A DNA stretch of 64,000 nt from Gnetum montanum (lineage: Eukaryota > Streptophyta > Gnetopsida > Gnetales > Gnetaceae), in contig MNCI01007655.1 in NCBI GenBank assembly GCA_015680685.1, positions 231,864 to 295,863 on the forward strand, in the 5' to 3' direction. Shown piece by piece: positions 34,950-47,440 of this stretch. Position numbers and translations under genes: made by a program. The notes beneath the pieces are model-generated. The model was not told the DNA's origin, searched no databases, and was given only the letters and a program-made list of their open reading frames with translations. How positions within the stretch are numbered: position 1 is the first letter of the stretch; every line of letters begins with the position of its first letter.

Positions 34950-36000
34950 CCTTTGTGACCAAACAAGGCCCTTCCCAATTAGCCGAGACTTTATCTACAA
35001 GTTCACGAATGGCCTTGAGGACTAGGTCCCCTTTATTGATCGAACATCGATGCTAGTTGTGATGGTGCTTTTGCTATTTCTTTTCTTGATACTATTCAAC
35101 ACAATCAAGCATGTCCATGTGTATATTCTCTATCAAGTCAAGGTCTATTATTTTCAACTTGTTATTCTAAGCTCTGTTAATGAAGTTTAAGAGGATTACT
35201 CGAAGCGATGGAACCTGCAAGTCAAGCAACAAAATTGCTTCAAATCTATAAGCAAGGTCATAAGTCATCTTACCTATCACTATTTAGCGTGTTATGCAGT
35301 AGGCCCAAAGTACATAGACTAGTTGTTCATGCCATCATTGTTTATTGTTGTTTAGCATCTTTTTGAGAAGGTTGATGATGACTTTGTTAGTCGCCCCTAC
35401 CTGGCCATTTGCCTACGGATAGTATGATGACGAAAAGCAATGTTTGATGCTAAGGCACTCACAAAAGGCTTTAGTTTCAGCACTGCTAAATTGTAGCCCA
35501 TTTTTTGTTACAATGGTCATGGGTAAGTCAAAATAGATCACCATGTTATCTAGCATGAATTTGCAAACCCATTGTGATGTTGTCTTCTTAAGGGAAATAG
35601 CCTCAACCGACTTGGTGAAATACTCAGTTGCAGTTATTATGAAGCTACGTCATGTTGAGGACTTAGGCGTTATAGGTTTGATGATGTCTAAGCCCCAATA
35701 TTGGAATGACCATGTGATCTACGTTGTATGCAATTCATTTGGTGGCACGCGCATTAGGTTGCCATGCTATTAACAAATGTGACACATTTTGACCTTCGAG
35801 ACACAATTGCACTCCATGTAAGGCCAATAATAGCCTAGCTATCTAATTTTCATTACCATTGTCCTAGGTGCTATGTGACCTCCATACAATCCCTCATGGA
35901 CTTGCTCAACGATTGTTTTTGCTTTACCATCGCTTACGCAAGTTAGAAATATGCCATCATAGGATCTACAACATAATGTGTTATCACCCACAATGACATA
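34950..36000 (-). pseudogene. Integrase of the Tat-like element, decayed
   Basis: In sense order are VKMCHIC (the CC half of the HHCC zinc finger, near 35790), DVWGLDIIKP near 35690, AEYFTKSVEAISL near 35615, FDLPMTIVTKNGLQF near 35530 (second catalytic Asp of TDNG reads Lys), SSYYP-stop-ANGQVGATNKVI near 35380 (the catalytic Glu reads Gly or Ala) and WAYCITR. Both catalytic changes and the stops show it is dead. Confidence 0.75.
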
Positions 36001-36219
36001 CTACCATGAACATTTACGTACTAAGTCTTTGTGGATGATAGTTAGATGTTGTGGAGGCTCACCCTGTAGAAGGTACACCTTGATGTCATCGTATCACTCT
36101 CCTACGTGATGATAATTGTGCCTATAGATGCAATGTTGATGATTTGCATGATAGGCATAATGTAATCTACCATTAAGGTGGGAAATTCATTAAACATGTT
36201 AGGTGTGATGCTATGGGCT

Positions 36220-37090
36220 CACGTTGCTAGCATGCTAGTTATGGCATTCTAGTTTGAGGGATATGTTGGACATCAGTTGTTGTAAAGCATTGAAGCAAGT
36301 GCTTTGCCAGGTCATAGTAAGGCTATAAACATTGGGACTTACAAGCATAAACTTCTATCAACTAGTTGATCACTAATTGTGAGTCACCTCAGATCACTAT
36401 GTGTTGAATCCCTAGCTCATGTGCTACAAGGATACCCCAAAGGGGACCTTCATACTCTACCACACTGTTAGTACAAGGGAATGCAAAACGATATGTCAAG
36501 GGTTAGATCTCCCTAGAGGGAAACGTGATAATGATAGAAATGCTAACCCCTTGGGAGGTTGAAGCTTCATCAAAGTGTAAAAGTGCCTCATAGTTATCGA
36601 GCACTTGGCTAATGCTATTGACATGATCATCTAGAAATTTTGGATCTATGGTTGCTTGATCATGTATGGGTGAAGCTGTGAGTTGTGCGATTATAGCTTA
36701 ACCTTTTGTTGAGGCTTGTGACACGTAATGTAGGTCGAACTCCACTATTATTTCTTTCCAACATGTAATATGACTACTTTCATAGATGTTTGTTATTATC
36801 CCTCAAAGTATGTTGTTTTTGCAAATGATATTAACTTGACTATGGAAAAGGTAATGTCTCCACTTCTTTAGTGAGAAGACTAGTGCAAGGCAATACTTTT
36901 CCACATCATTATATTTCACTTTATGGGCTGCTAATGCATGTCTTAAGTAATAAACTAGAACCTCTGTGCCATCATCTTGCTTTTGGCAAAGCAGAGAAGT
37001 GATGGATGTGTTAGAAATGGCAAGGTAGATGTAGAAAGGTTTATCTCATTGCTGAGGATGAACCATAGGCAATTGTGCAAGCTCTTGCTT
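36220..37090 (-). pseudogene. Dual RNase H of the Tat-like element, decayed
   Basis: The first RNase H (37070 down to about 36700) has FYIYLAISNTSITSLLCQ, KYCLALVFSLKKWRHYL and HSQVNI. After a linker with LHFDEASTSQGVSISIII, a second, archaeal-type RNase H follows (about 36580-36250), with NSVVEYEGPLWGILVAHEL and GDSQLVIN. A second RNase H after the first is the hallmark of the Tat lineage of Ty3/gypsy elements. Confidence 0.75.
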
Positions 37091-37119
37091 AAGGTTGTCA
37101 AATGCTTGTTGGCATTGAG

Positions 37120-38330
37120 CTATCCACTTGAAGTGGACTCCTTTCTTGAGTAGATGTTGCATTGGCTGTAACTTGTCAATTAACTAGGTGATAAACCTAC
37201 ATATGAATTATAGTGTACCTTGCAACCTTCATAGCTCCTTAAGGTTGGTCAAGGGTGCTAAGTTGGTTATGGCCTTAACCTTGTTAGGGTCTATGCATAT
37301 GCCTAGTTTGGATACTACAAAGCTGAGAATTTGGCCTGTTCTAGTGCTAAAAACATACTTCTTGGGGTTCAACCTAAGATCATGTTTTAAGAAACATTTA
37401 AGCACTAAGTCTAGATCATTTGCATGGTTATGGGCCACTTTGAACTTAATGATGATATCATCGACGTAGTTGTTGAGCAAACTTAGGATGTAATCACTAA
37501 AGATATATGTCATTGCGCATTGATACATTACTCCTGTATTTTTGAGTCAAAAAGGCATATTGGTATAGTAAAATGTACCCTAAGGTGTCATGAAGGTTAT
37601 TATGAGTTAGTGCTAAGGGTTGATCCTAATTTGGTTGTAGCATGAGAATCCATTCATGAAAGATAACAAGGCATGTCCAGTCATGGTAGCGACTAGTTAA
37701 TCGATATTGTGCAATAGGAAGTCATCTTTGATGGTGGCCTTGTTTACATTCCAAAAGTCTATGCAAATGCATATACTTTAGTTTTTCTTAGGCATAACTA
37801 CCATGTTTGAGACCTAGTCTGCATAGTCAACAACTCGGATAAAACTAGCTTTATAAAACTTGGTGATTTTGTCGCAAATTCCAACACCACCTCAAGTCGA
37901 ACCTTGCACACTTTTTGTTTAACTAGTTTAATGTAGGGATTGACAATGATACTGTGGTGGACTAGCCAAGGATCTAGGCCCAACATGCCCTTGTATGACC
38001 ATGTGAATGCCTTAATTTTATCATTAAGCGCCTTGGGCATACTAGGGCTCTAGCAAGGAGCTTAATTTTAGTGTTTGCAACTTACCATTGGGTGTAGCCA
38101 CAGGGATCTCAATGAGTAGATCCTCTATGATGTCCTTTACCTCTAGGTTGAGAGCCTTAAATAGATGGTTAGGCCAATCTAGTGGTTTCTCTATCGATGC
38201 TATGTACTCATTGTAGGCTATAGGCTCAAGGTATGGGCAATGTAGTTCAATGCATTGCTTGATATCACCATGAGGTCTTATGAGGGCCAGAGTGAAAAGA
38301 GCTACTCTTGCATACCCATGTTATGTTCCT
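37120..38330 (-). pseudogene. Reverse transcriptase of the Tat-like element, decayed
   Basis: The N-terminal part (38040-37798) reads FTWSYKGMLGLDPWLVHHSI then KLVKQKVCKVRLE, as in the pre-RT and first RT block of Tat elements. The catalytic box is intact: LLNNYVDDIIIKFK near 37480. It is followed by HANDLDLVLKCFLKHDLRLNPKKYVF. Frameshifts separate the pieces. Confidence 0.85.
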
Positions 38331-40090
38331 GCAAAATGAACCAGGAAAATATCAAGCGACACTTATTTTAAAGAAGTTAATATGCACAAATGAAGAGAAA
38401 GCAATGTGATGAAATTTGCCTAAGTATGCAAGCATGCTATTAAGTAAGGTAAATATGATTATGCCAGTTTTAGGCCTCAACAAGCCATGTGCATGCCAAT
38501 TTTAGGTCTTAGCAAACCATGGATGCATTTATCATGTTGTTCTAGGAAAGGTCAGTTGTGCTTGGGAAGTGGAATTGGCTTGGGCATTCACTAGGTGATG
38601 AAAAATTAAAATTCTTAACTAAGTGTGGGTGACAAAACTCTCACCCAACTATGCTTTCACCCAACTACACTCTCCATTGGGCATTCAATGTGAAGCATAA
38701 TCCCAGGTTGGTGGGTCATTAAATTACCCTAGGAGGGTATATAGGCATGTTTTCATTATGGGTAAGTTGTCATTTTCTTGCTTTTAAACACAACATCTAG
38801 AGGATAGTTTTGCCATAACTGTTACATGCTGCAAGTGGAGAGCATAGTTGGAGAAAAATGATGCATCGGAGTGGATGCCTACACCTAGGACTGGACTAGT
38901 GAAAATCACCAAGGGGAAGAGAGAACTAAGTCACCTACCATAGGAGCACGTGTAGGGGAGGCAGTCGTCAACATTAGCTAAGTACCCCAACTACACTCTC
39001 CCCTTTGTTTATTTTTCATCTTTCATTTTTTTAGTGTCTTTGGCAAGGGTTTGGCAATCTAGATCTACACACACAAGTTTAGAAGCAGGTTTGATGATTT
39101 TAAGTCCTAACACATGATCCACCCTTAGGCACTGTAGCCTAGCCATAGGGATTAGAGTGTGGTTGTAGGGACTGTAACCATGACCCCATGTCGTGGATAT
39201 TTTTTTCATCTATCTTGGAGATTTAGGGTAGCAGTAATAGACAAGGGAGTGAAGGTAGGGCTTAGCGTGCAGGATGAGCATAGTGGCATAATGGCATAGT
39301 GGGTGCAACACATGGTAGGGTGTGGGCATGGCACATGATGAGCATGAGTGTAGGGCATGGTAGGGTGCAGGCATGGTATGTGACGAGCATCAGCACATCA
39401 TGCGATAAGGCACAAGTGTGGCATGTGGCACCATGATAGGGTACGACATGTAGAGGGTGGTGGGGAGATCGTGCATTACGCATGGAAACTACGTTCCCCA
39501 CTAACATGACCAAGTGTTTGATGGAATGTTTGCCTCGTCAAGTGTTTGTTGAAATGTGTCTACCTTGAAAGTTTACTTTTTTGGGATCATAGTCTGTAGA
39601 GAGCATAGTTGGGAGTTAGAAAAATTTACAATTCGGGACTACACTCTCTATTGAGGTAGTCTAGAGTTAAAAAAATTTTGCAATTTTTTAGACTACACTC
39701 TCCACTCAGGCAACCCAGAGTTAGAAAAATTTTGCCAAAACTTTGTAAACTATGCATAATGCTAAACATATGAAATGGAATGCTAAGGCTATAAAAATGT
39801 GTTGTAATCTAGTAGGTAACAAGCATGTCAAATGAGTTGGTTGATGTCCTATACTCATAAGGCCCATGAGTGTATTGTTAAAATTAAGAATTTTTTGCTA
39901 GTTTATGTTGTATTATATTAATTTTGCTAATTTTTGCTAACTTATTTTAATAATTTTATGCCAAAATTTTCATCTATGTTTGTATACTAACACTTTTCTT
40001 GTTACCTAGCAGTTGTAGAGTGCTGTTGTAGCCTATCTTGATCGAGTGGAGCTCGTACGCATCCTATGCTACGTGAGCAAGCCTATCCTC
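38331..40090. other. Left part of the segment between RT and protease
   Basis: It has two copies of the GTTTTAGGC(C/T) motif (38465-38515) and copies of the ACTACACTCTCCA / AGAGCATAGTT pairing (38640-38700, 39590-39720), the same motif as in the LTR hairpins. A 45-bp repeat starting CATGGTAGGGTG recurs at 39311 and 39356, and a T-rich stretch lies at 39880-39990. No gene on the - strand that I can support. Confidence 0.45.
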
Positions 40091-40099
40091 AACACACCT

Positions 40100-43000
40100 G
40101 CACCAAATATATAGGTGAACCATCAAGCAAGGTGGCTTTAGATAGGGGTTCATGAGTTCCTGGAATTCTTGTTGCAGTAATTTAGTGTGATAATGTGGTC
40201 ACACTTGACGGTGGAGGTTACTAGTGTCATTATGGAGATGTTATTGCCTGGGGCTAACCAGGGCATCTTGAGATTCATCTTAAATGATCCTACAACTAGC
40301 AGTGATGGGGTAGGTGATTTGGGTAGAGGTCCTAGGAGCACTAGATACTTATCTAGGATATGACACATGATGAGGTTTTGAACAAGAGCAACACCCTTTT
40401 CATTACGCTATCGGTGCACACCTTGTTCCAAAGCCCACCTAGGACTATCTACTATGCCGAAGGATAAGTGCTTTCATGGTTATCGAAATTTTTTTTTGCT
40501 ACTAGCTCATGCCAAATTGCTAACAGCTTGTGATTAATGCCAAGTTCAAAGTTGACGAGGAGGATGCTCTAGCCTTAACTCGTATTACCTTGGAGGTGTT
40601 CTCATCTAGCACGAATGTTCAAGTAGTTGTGCTTAAGCAAGTGGAGCCCGATTTGGAGGTCTACCGTACCTAATGGCCAAAGGCATATGAGTAATGTAGG
40701 ATCCAAGGTTGATTAGATGAGGAGTGGGCTACTAGTGAGATTAACACCGAGGAGATGCTTGTAGCACCACCCTCATCTCACACACTATTTGTGCTACGTA
40801 TGTATCTAAGCTTTAGCTCATGTGCTTACTCATGTATTCTTGTTAGTTTGCCTTTGCATGATGCTAACATTCTTTTGCCTTTATTGTAGTAGAGATTGCC
40901 CTAGGCGAAGTGATCGTGATTGCCATGGGCCACAGAGAGGCCACCCTCATCATGAAGTATGGTGATGTGAAGGGTGAGCAACATTGGCTATGCCATAAAG
41001 CATCAGATACACTAACAACTTGACTCACTTGTGCATGGTTTATGGACCTATTTTTAGCCCTTAGCCTAAGTATCTCAGTGGTTGAAATGTTCAACATAAT
41101 CAACTCCTTCAACAACAACATTAGGCAATTTATCACCTAAGTATGGTATGATGGAAGTGCTAGACCTTAGCAAGGCCTTCTTTGCTGATCTCTTTGGCCT
41201 TTCTACTGATGACTTGACCATTGTGAATAAGGCCAACAAAGAGGTGAATTGTAGAGGGAAGATCAAGGACTAGTTGGAGGCCACTCGATCTCACAAGGGC
41301 ATAATAATTAAGGATGTGCTTATGCCTAAGGTGTGAGAGCTCTACCCTCTCTTCTGTGCTCATGCCTTTATAAAGTTTCTCTCCTAAAGAAAGATCCTTG
41401 GGGTAGAATAGGCACAAGTGATGAAGGAGGTGTTGTTAGAGGGTACAAGGTTCAACTAGGTGGCATATATAGCCATCAACTTGCATGCGGAGATCTCTAG
41501 GCTACGGTTCAACCTCCAGGCAGGTCCCATGTCCACTTCATGTTCTTTGCAAGATACCTACGAAGTTTTATAGAGCTATTGGTTGTGCAAAATGATGAGC
41601 AATGTGTGATGTAGGACTGTGAACAACTGTTCAAGCCATGGATTAAGCACATGTTCATGACTACATGCATGCAAAACCCCTTAGATGGAATTAATGAGTT
41701 GTTATCCATAACAATGAAGAATCCCATGCAGCAGTCGCATTACTCACACGATAGTGTAGGCAAGGGTCTTCTAGTTGGCATTGAGGATGTGAGTAAGGAA
41801 AACTACTATATAGCAGAGATGGTAAGATCTTCTAAGGCTAAGATCAAGAGACCACATCCTACAGAGGAAGCTACCCCTAAGGTTGGAAAGCCAAGTAGCA
41901 AGAGGATCCATATCAAGCTTCAAAGCTTGCACATAGATGTCTCAAGTTAGTATAGCTTCTTAGATTTATGAATTTTATTTATGTATATTTATGTTTTTAT
42001 ATATTTTATTTTATGTTATGCTATTAAATAGCTAGTGATGTGCATATGTGTACTAATATGCTATGTATGTATGTGTTAAATGTAGATATAGCAAAGAAGG
42101 CTATAGGAGTCGCGGTCAAGGCGATAGTAGAAGAAGCACCTCCTCAAGCTGAAGAGGGGGAAGCTCATGGACCCTCTCATATTTAGAGTAGGAGGGATTG
42201 CTCTACCCTGATGAGGGTGATTTTGACAACTTATTCAATGGTGCATAGTTAGGTGAGCCTTCCACACTCACACTTAAGGGCTTGCTAGGTAACTAACTTA
42301 GCTTGCCATTTATTAGTGCCTTTTTACTCTAGTATCCTTAGCTATTCAGTTCTATGAAAATTGCATCATTGTGTTACAATAATCATATGTTCCTACCAAT
42401 GGTCTCACATCTACCTACCACATGGAGTTATGGGTAGAGATGCCCGACAAATTTGCCTTCATGGAAGGCATTGTTGAGGACATGGTGGACTGCCTACAAC
42501 AAGTAGATACTGAGCTTGTGTATGCATTGTTGCTTTGTTTTATGGTGCTTTTCTACTTGTATGCTTAGTCATTAGCTAAGATTGATCGATTATCACATGC
42601 TTATAGGTCTTAAGCTTCGGTGGAATTCAAGCAAGGTGGCCAAGGTGGATGCCCTCCCTGACCTTCCTCCTGAAGTCAATCAGGTGTCTCATCACATGTA
42701 TGAGACATCGAACAAGTGTGTGCTTTTCTAGGCAAAGGCATTATCGATCTCCAGGTGCTCAGATGAGCACCTATGGAAACGTGTGAATGAGCTATAAGAG
42801 AGGGTGGCTAGCTAGGACACGAAGATCAATGATCTTCAATCTAGATATGACTTCTTGGCTACTAGATCTCAGGGAGACAGCACTTAGCTTACCTCTAAGA
42901 TAGAGTATGCTCAATATTGGATAGCTCTTAGACGTAAAAATGAGGCCACATGGGAGGTGATAAAGCAACAACTACATATGGACTTACTTGCCCAAAAGAA

Positions 43001-43430
43001 CTAAGATTGGAAAAATTACAAAAGGTTTATTGGTGGGGGCAAACGTAGAAGAACCACAAGCACCAATATAACCAAGAGTGCAAGGCATACCTATGATGGT
43101 ACAAGGAGCAGTCTACTGAATGCCACCTTCTTGAGATGTTTCTTGAGGTGATCGGCGAGAGGTAGGTGTACGAGTTTTTTGCATAGCACATGGTGATGAG
43201 CGGCTCTCTTGAGAGGAAAATCATAACCCCTTCTAAAGAGGCTTCTTCTACTACCTTTTCTATGAAGTCACCCACATCAATTATCATGGACAAAGGCAAG
43301 ACCCGTGTGGGGATTAACTTTGGCCAGGAGGATTGGAAACAACTTTTAGAGACCAAGATCCTCTAACACTTGGAGGCTAGCCTTGGAAAGTTACCTTCAA
43401 AGCACACCGATGTGGGATCCTCTCAGCTTA
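40100..43430 (+). pseudogene. Multi-exon-looking coding region antisense to the Tat-like element
   Basis: Several + strand stretches read like protein, separated by AT-rich gaps with plausible GT-AG edges: 40149-40360 (VHEFLEFLLQ, ILRFILNDPTTSS), 40890-41110 (IALGEVIVIAMGHREATLI), 41500-41947 (an open 99-residue frame, with an acidic-basic end KAKIKRPHPTEEATPK), 42085-42180 and 42610-43020 (WNSSKVAKVDALPDLPPEVN then heptad-like RVNEL, DLQSRYDFLATRS). After 41947, GTTAGT could be a donor, and GTAGATATAG near 42083 an acceptor. Stops replace Gln or Trp as in the rest of the element. I do not recognise a family. Tat elements are known to carry antisense ORFs, usually after integrase; this one lies between protease and RT. 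It could also be a separate insertion or a captured gene. Confidence 0.45.
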
Positions 43431-43839
43431 GTTTATTTTTGATGCTTTTTATTTTTATTTTTACATGTTTTGTTTTGAGTTAGATTGTATCATGCAAGTT
43501 TGCTTACTAATGGTGCCTATTTGTTGTGGTTATTACGGTAGGTACTAGGATATGTTGTAGGCCCTAGTGACCTGATGGAGGAAGAAGAACTTCCACCCTC
43601 ACCTAGCGTGACATGTTGAGCATGACCTGATGTACCTCTGTTGTTGGGCATTTTTGCTATTTTTGCTATATTTTGTCACATGATGTTGCTCATGCTATGT
43701 ACTGCTATTCATATGACATCTAATGAATGTATTTTCCATGTGTGTGTAATATGTAAACCCCCTTTTTTTATATGGTCATATGCTATGCGCTTACTATGCT
43801 TATAACACAATGAATTAATGTGCTAAGTTAGGACTATGC

Positions 43840-44345
43840 AATGATATTGTGACTAGGCCATTGCAAGCCCCATGCTAGTTTAAGGCCATAGCAGGAGGGT
43901 TGTTGCTAGTTTAAGGCCATCTTGGGCCACACATATTACTATTTTAAGGCCATTTCAGGCTATATATTACTAGTTAAGAACCATTTCGAGCCTTGTTGGT
44001 AGGATTAACAAGGATAGTTTAGGGTCATTTTGGGCCACTACGAAGGGATTGATAATGGTAGTTTTAGGCCATTCTAGGCTACGTGTTGCTAGTTTAAGGC
44101 CATGGTGGGCTACATATCACCTGTTTAAGGCCATGGCAAGCCATAACATTGCTAGTTTAAGGCCATGGCAAGCTAGGTATACTGCTAATTTAAGGACATT
44201 TTGGGCCCTACATTTAAGGCCATGACGGGTCACAATGATGGGGATCAAGGACAATAGTTTAAGGTCATTCTGGACCATAGGATCTCTAATTTAAGGCCAT
44301 GGTGGGACACATGTTGCCAATCTAAGGCTATAGCAGGCTACATCT
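43840..44345 (+). repeat. Degenerate array of a GTTTAAGGCCAT motif
   Basis: About a dozen copies of CTAGTTTAAGGCCAT followed by (G/T)GGC(C/T)A-like text, spaced 30-60 bases, for example at 43875, 43907, 44094, 44122, 44153 and 44187. Fewer copies lie at 34640-34800 and 38465-38515. Irregular spacing excludes a simple satellite. Confidence 0.75.
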
Positions 44346-44739
44346 ATTGTTACCTCTTATTTTTTGTAATTTTAGTGTTTATGATTTTTATGAATTTTTA
44401 TGTTTTTTTATGCATTAAAGCAACAATAGCCGAAATGTAAACTAAGCTATTGAATGCGTAGGCAATGTAGATGGTAAGCTAAGTAGTTAAACTAAATGCA
44501 AATAGTATGTTACAATACTAATGTAATGTAAGTGGGAAGTAGGATTGAGGGTGCAGGGAAGCAAATAGCAGGCAGGCTCCTAGTGTGCTTTTGGACTAAG
44601 GGGGTACCTTAGTCGTGTAGTTGCTTCCTAATCTGATGTAGATTATGGAGGATGTAAGGCCTAGAGTGCACTATTCTATAGTCTCCTTGACCCTCGCTCA
44701 CTATATTGAAGGGCAATTCTACCCATAGGACATCCTCTG

Positions 44740-45310
44740 AAAGGTCAATGGCTTCTATTGCCTATTTGGGTGTGTCAACCTTGTCTGTTTTGTCATCTGC
44801 CAAAGATGCATCATCAAGGAATTCAACCTCTGACCCTTGCTCCATGTCTATGTTGTTGATAGCAAGAGGAATGACATTATCACTATGGATGACAACTTCA
44901 CCACCTTTATATAGAATGTGGATTTCTTGATGAATTGGGGAGGAGATGACATGTGATTGGGCCAGCCATGGCCTACCTAATATCATGTTAAAGCTAAGCA
45001 TTTTTTATATGATAATAAATTTGATAGGATGGAGAATTGCTCTATTGCTACCAAAGCTATTATGATGGTACCCTTAACAATGATGCATGACCCACTAAAG
45101 GACATCAGGCATGTGGTTTTTGTTGGCTTAATTTGATCCACAAGGCCTAGTTTGTCAACAATAGGGTATGGTATTACATTTGATGTCACCATGTTATCGA
45201 CGTGCACTCTTTGAATCCTGCATTGCCCGACTTGCATGGTGATGAACATGGATGCTGTTATAACCTCCTCCTTCTCAAGGTCGACCTTAATTACCTTTTC
45301 ATGAAACACA
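44740..45310 (-). pseudogene. Retropepsin of the Tat-like element, decayed
   Basis: In sense, 45309-44983 reads VQRVHVDNMVTSNVIPYPIV around the active site: the family has D-G-G-S(A) where this has D-N-M-V-T-S, so the triad is lost. The domain ends with the flap-end motif FNMILGRPWLAQSHVI (44990-44950). A short linker (DLSEDVLWVELPFNIV) runs on to about 44690. Confidence 0.75.
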
Positions 45311-45489
45311 AGGGATGTGGAGCTTAATTCCTATGGTGCAAGGGGCAACATCACTACATGGATGGAGTTCTCATCTGTAGGGATGTCCTCCATGATAGAG
45401 ATGGAGGTCAACATCCACACTAGTGCTTCATAGTGTGCATATGAGGTAATGATTAGGTCATAAAGGCCCAATGTTATGTTCTTTTATTT

Positions 45490-47440
45490 AAGTGCTTACT
45501 TAACATGGGCTAATGCATCTACAAAGTCTTTGCCATCAATTGCATCTTTGCTGCCTTTAACTTCTTCCATATGCCCTAAGAGATGACTTTGACAAGGAGG
45601 CAACTTGGGCTTTGTTGGCTTAGCATGCGTAGGGGCCTTGGTGCTTGGTTGTGATTTACTAGTGGTGGCCTCCTTAGTTGTTTCAACCATGGGGATTGTA
45701 GATAAAGGGACCAACTTCGGCAAATTGAGCACTCTTTGCTCTTGACGTTACCTAATCATCCTATCCATGAGATGCTCGTTGGATCTCCCAGGTTGCCACC
45801 TAGAAGGCCTATTAATGTTACCAGCAAGATTAGCTCTTGGAGGGGAAAGGATCGATGCCTTCCCCACTACCGAACTCTAGGTAGGTGAGGAGTTAGCATG
45901 TTGTGATACCTTAATGACAAAGGATGGTTGAACTGTTGTTGTTGCAACATGCTGTGGAACCATAACCATGAAGGGCATTATAGGTGCTTGAGGTGGCACT
46001 CTACCAATGAAAGGGGGCCTCAAACTCATGGGGGCTAAGGGGACCCTTGGGCTACTAGAGGGCACCTTAACCATGAATGGTTATCATCCTGTTTCTAAGT
46101 CATCATCAATTGTGATAGCATTTATGATGTAACCAGCATCATTTGCATATAGAGGGTCATTATAGACCCTCATGGATTGATTTTGTGACCTAACCAGGTT
46201 TGTAGTATCAAGCACCAACTTGCCTCTACTAATCATTTTTTGGAGGTCATCTTGCAGGGCTAGATAGAAGTCCATGCTATGACTAGACAACTAGTGGTAC
46301 TGATAGAATTAGTCCAACCTAAAATGCCTTGGGATCAGGGGCTCATTTAGTATCATCAAGGCAGGGTTTCTAAGTAGCTCGTAGTACTTGTCATGCCTTT
46401 TATGAACATCTTCAGACATTTGCTTATATTGGATGCGCCTGACTTTCAACAGTTGATCCAGTAGTTTTGATAGTTTCAGTCACAATGGGGTGTATTTGGA
46501 GTGATCCTTGCACTCAAAATTAAGCCTTTAACTATCTTTGATCATGGACACTACAAATGTAGGTAGATTGGTGGCTTTGGCACCAAGGTTGATAGCTTTG
46601 TTGTTAGCTGGGCCTTTGGGCGGTCTAGCTGAAGGCACTAGGTTGGTTGTTTTGGCCCCTTTGGCCACAACTGCCATGGTTGCACTCTACTTCACCTTGT
46701 CCATGTCTTTTCTTACATGCAGGTTTTTGTAGGCCATGTAGGCCAAGTCTTTACTAACTTCAGTTGCATCCTATATGCTCTTAGTCTGGGCAAAGGCTTA
46801 GCTTAAAGACCGTGGACCTAAATAGTAAAGCTTTGATTTTATAAAATCATTAACTATGTTCTTGAAGATAACTAAGAGGTGTGCCTCAATTATGGGCTCT
46901 TGTATTTTGTTCAACAAGGTGCTCCATCATTGGATGAATTTTTCCATAGGCTCTAGGGGGCCTTGCTTGACCTTCATCAATTAGTCCAAGGTTGCTTCTA
47001 GCTTCAAGTTGTGCTTGAAGCATGTCACGAATTGGCTTAATAGGTCTTCCAAAGAGGAGATGAAGCCTCTACACAATGCATGATGCCAATCTAAAGCTTT
47101 GCTAGTCAGTGACATGCTAAACACTCACATGATGGCACTTAGACCTAAACGTCACCAAATACATGTTAGGATCCCCTTCACCATTATACTTGGTGAATTG
47201 GGGCAACAAGACCCTAATTGGCAAAGTCAACAATGGGATGGCATAACTTATGGGGTCGTCTTGGTAGAAGTCTACTGCTTGAACTATTTTGGAGGAGGTG
47301 GCCTTGAGCCACTTCACCTTCTCTGTCAAGATTTGGATTAGTTGGAATGCTTGATCTAAGTTCTAGGATGCTCCAGTGGGCTATGCTAGTTGTGCCATCC
47401 ATTGTGTTGGTTCTATTGTCAATGACCTAATTATAGGTTA
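45490..47440 (-). pseudogene. gag of the Tat-like element, decayed
   Basis: The N-terminal capsid segment reads LPQFTKYNGEGDPNMYLVTF near 47180, the typical Ty3/gypsy gag motif. The truncated copy at 57190 has LTKYNSEGNPNVHLVKF. Proline-rich sequence follows (46074-45877). 46290-46084 reads MSSHSMDFYLALQDDLQKMI. The end is a K/P/T-rich stretch (45732-45496). Several stops. Confidence 0.7.

Noticed and set aside
41651-41950. The 99-residue frame as a separate small gene
   Set aside because: Its neighbours on the same strand continue the coding character across apparent introns, so I treat it as one exon-like piece of the larger antisense region.
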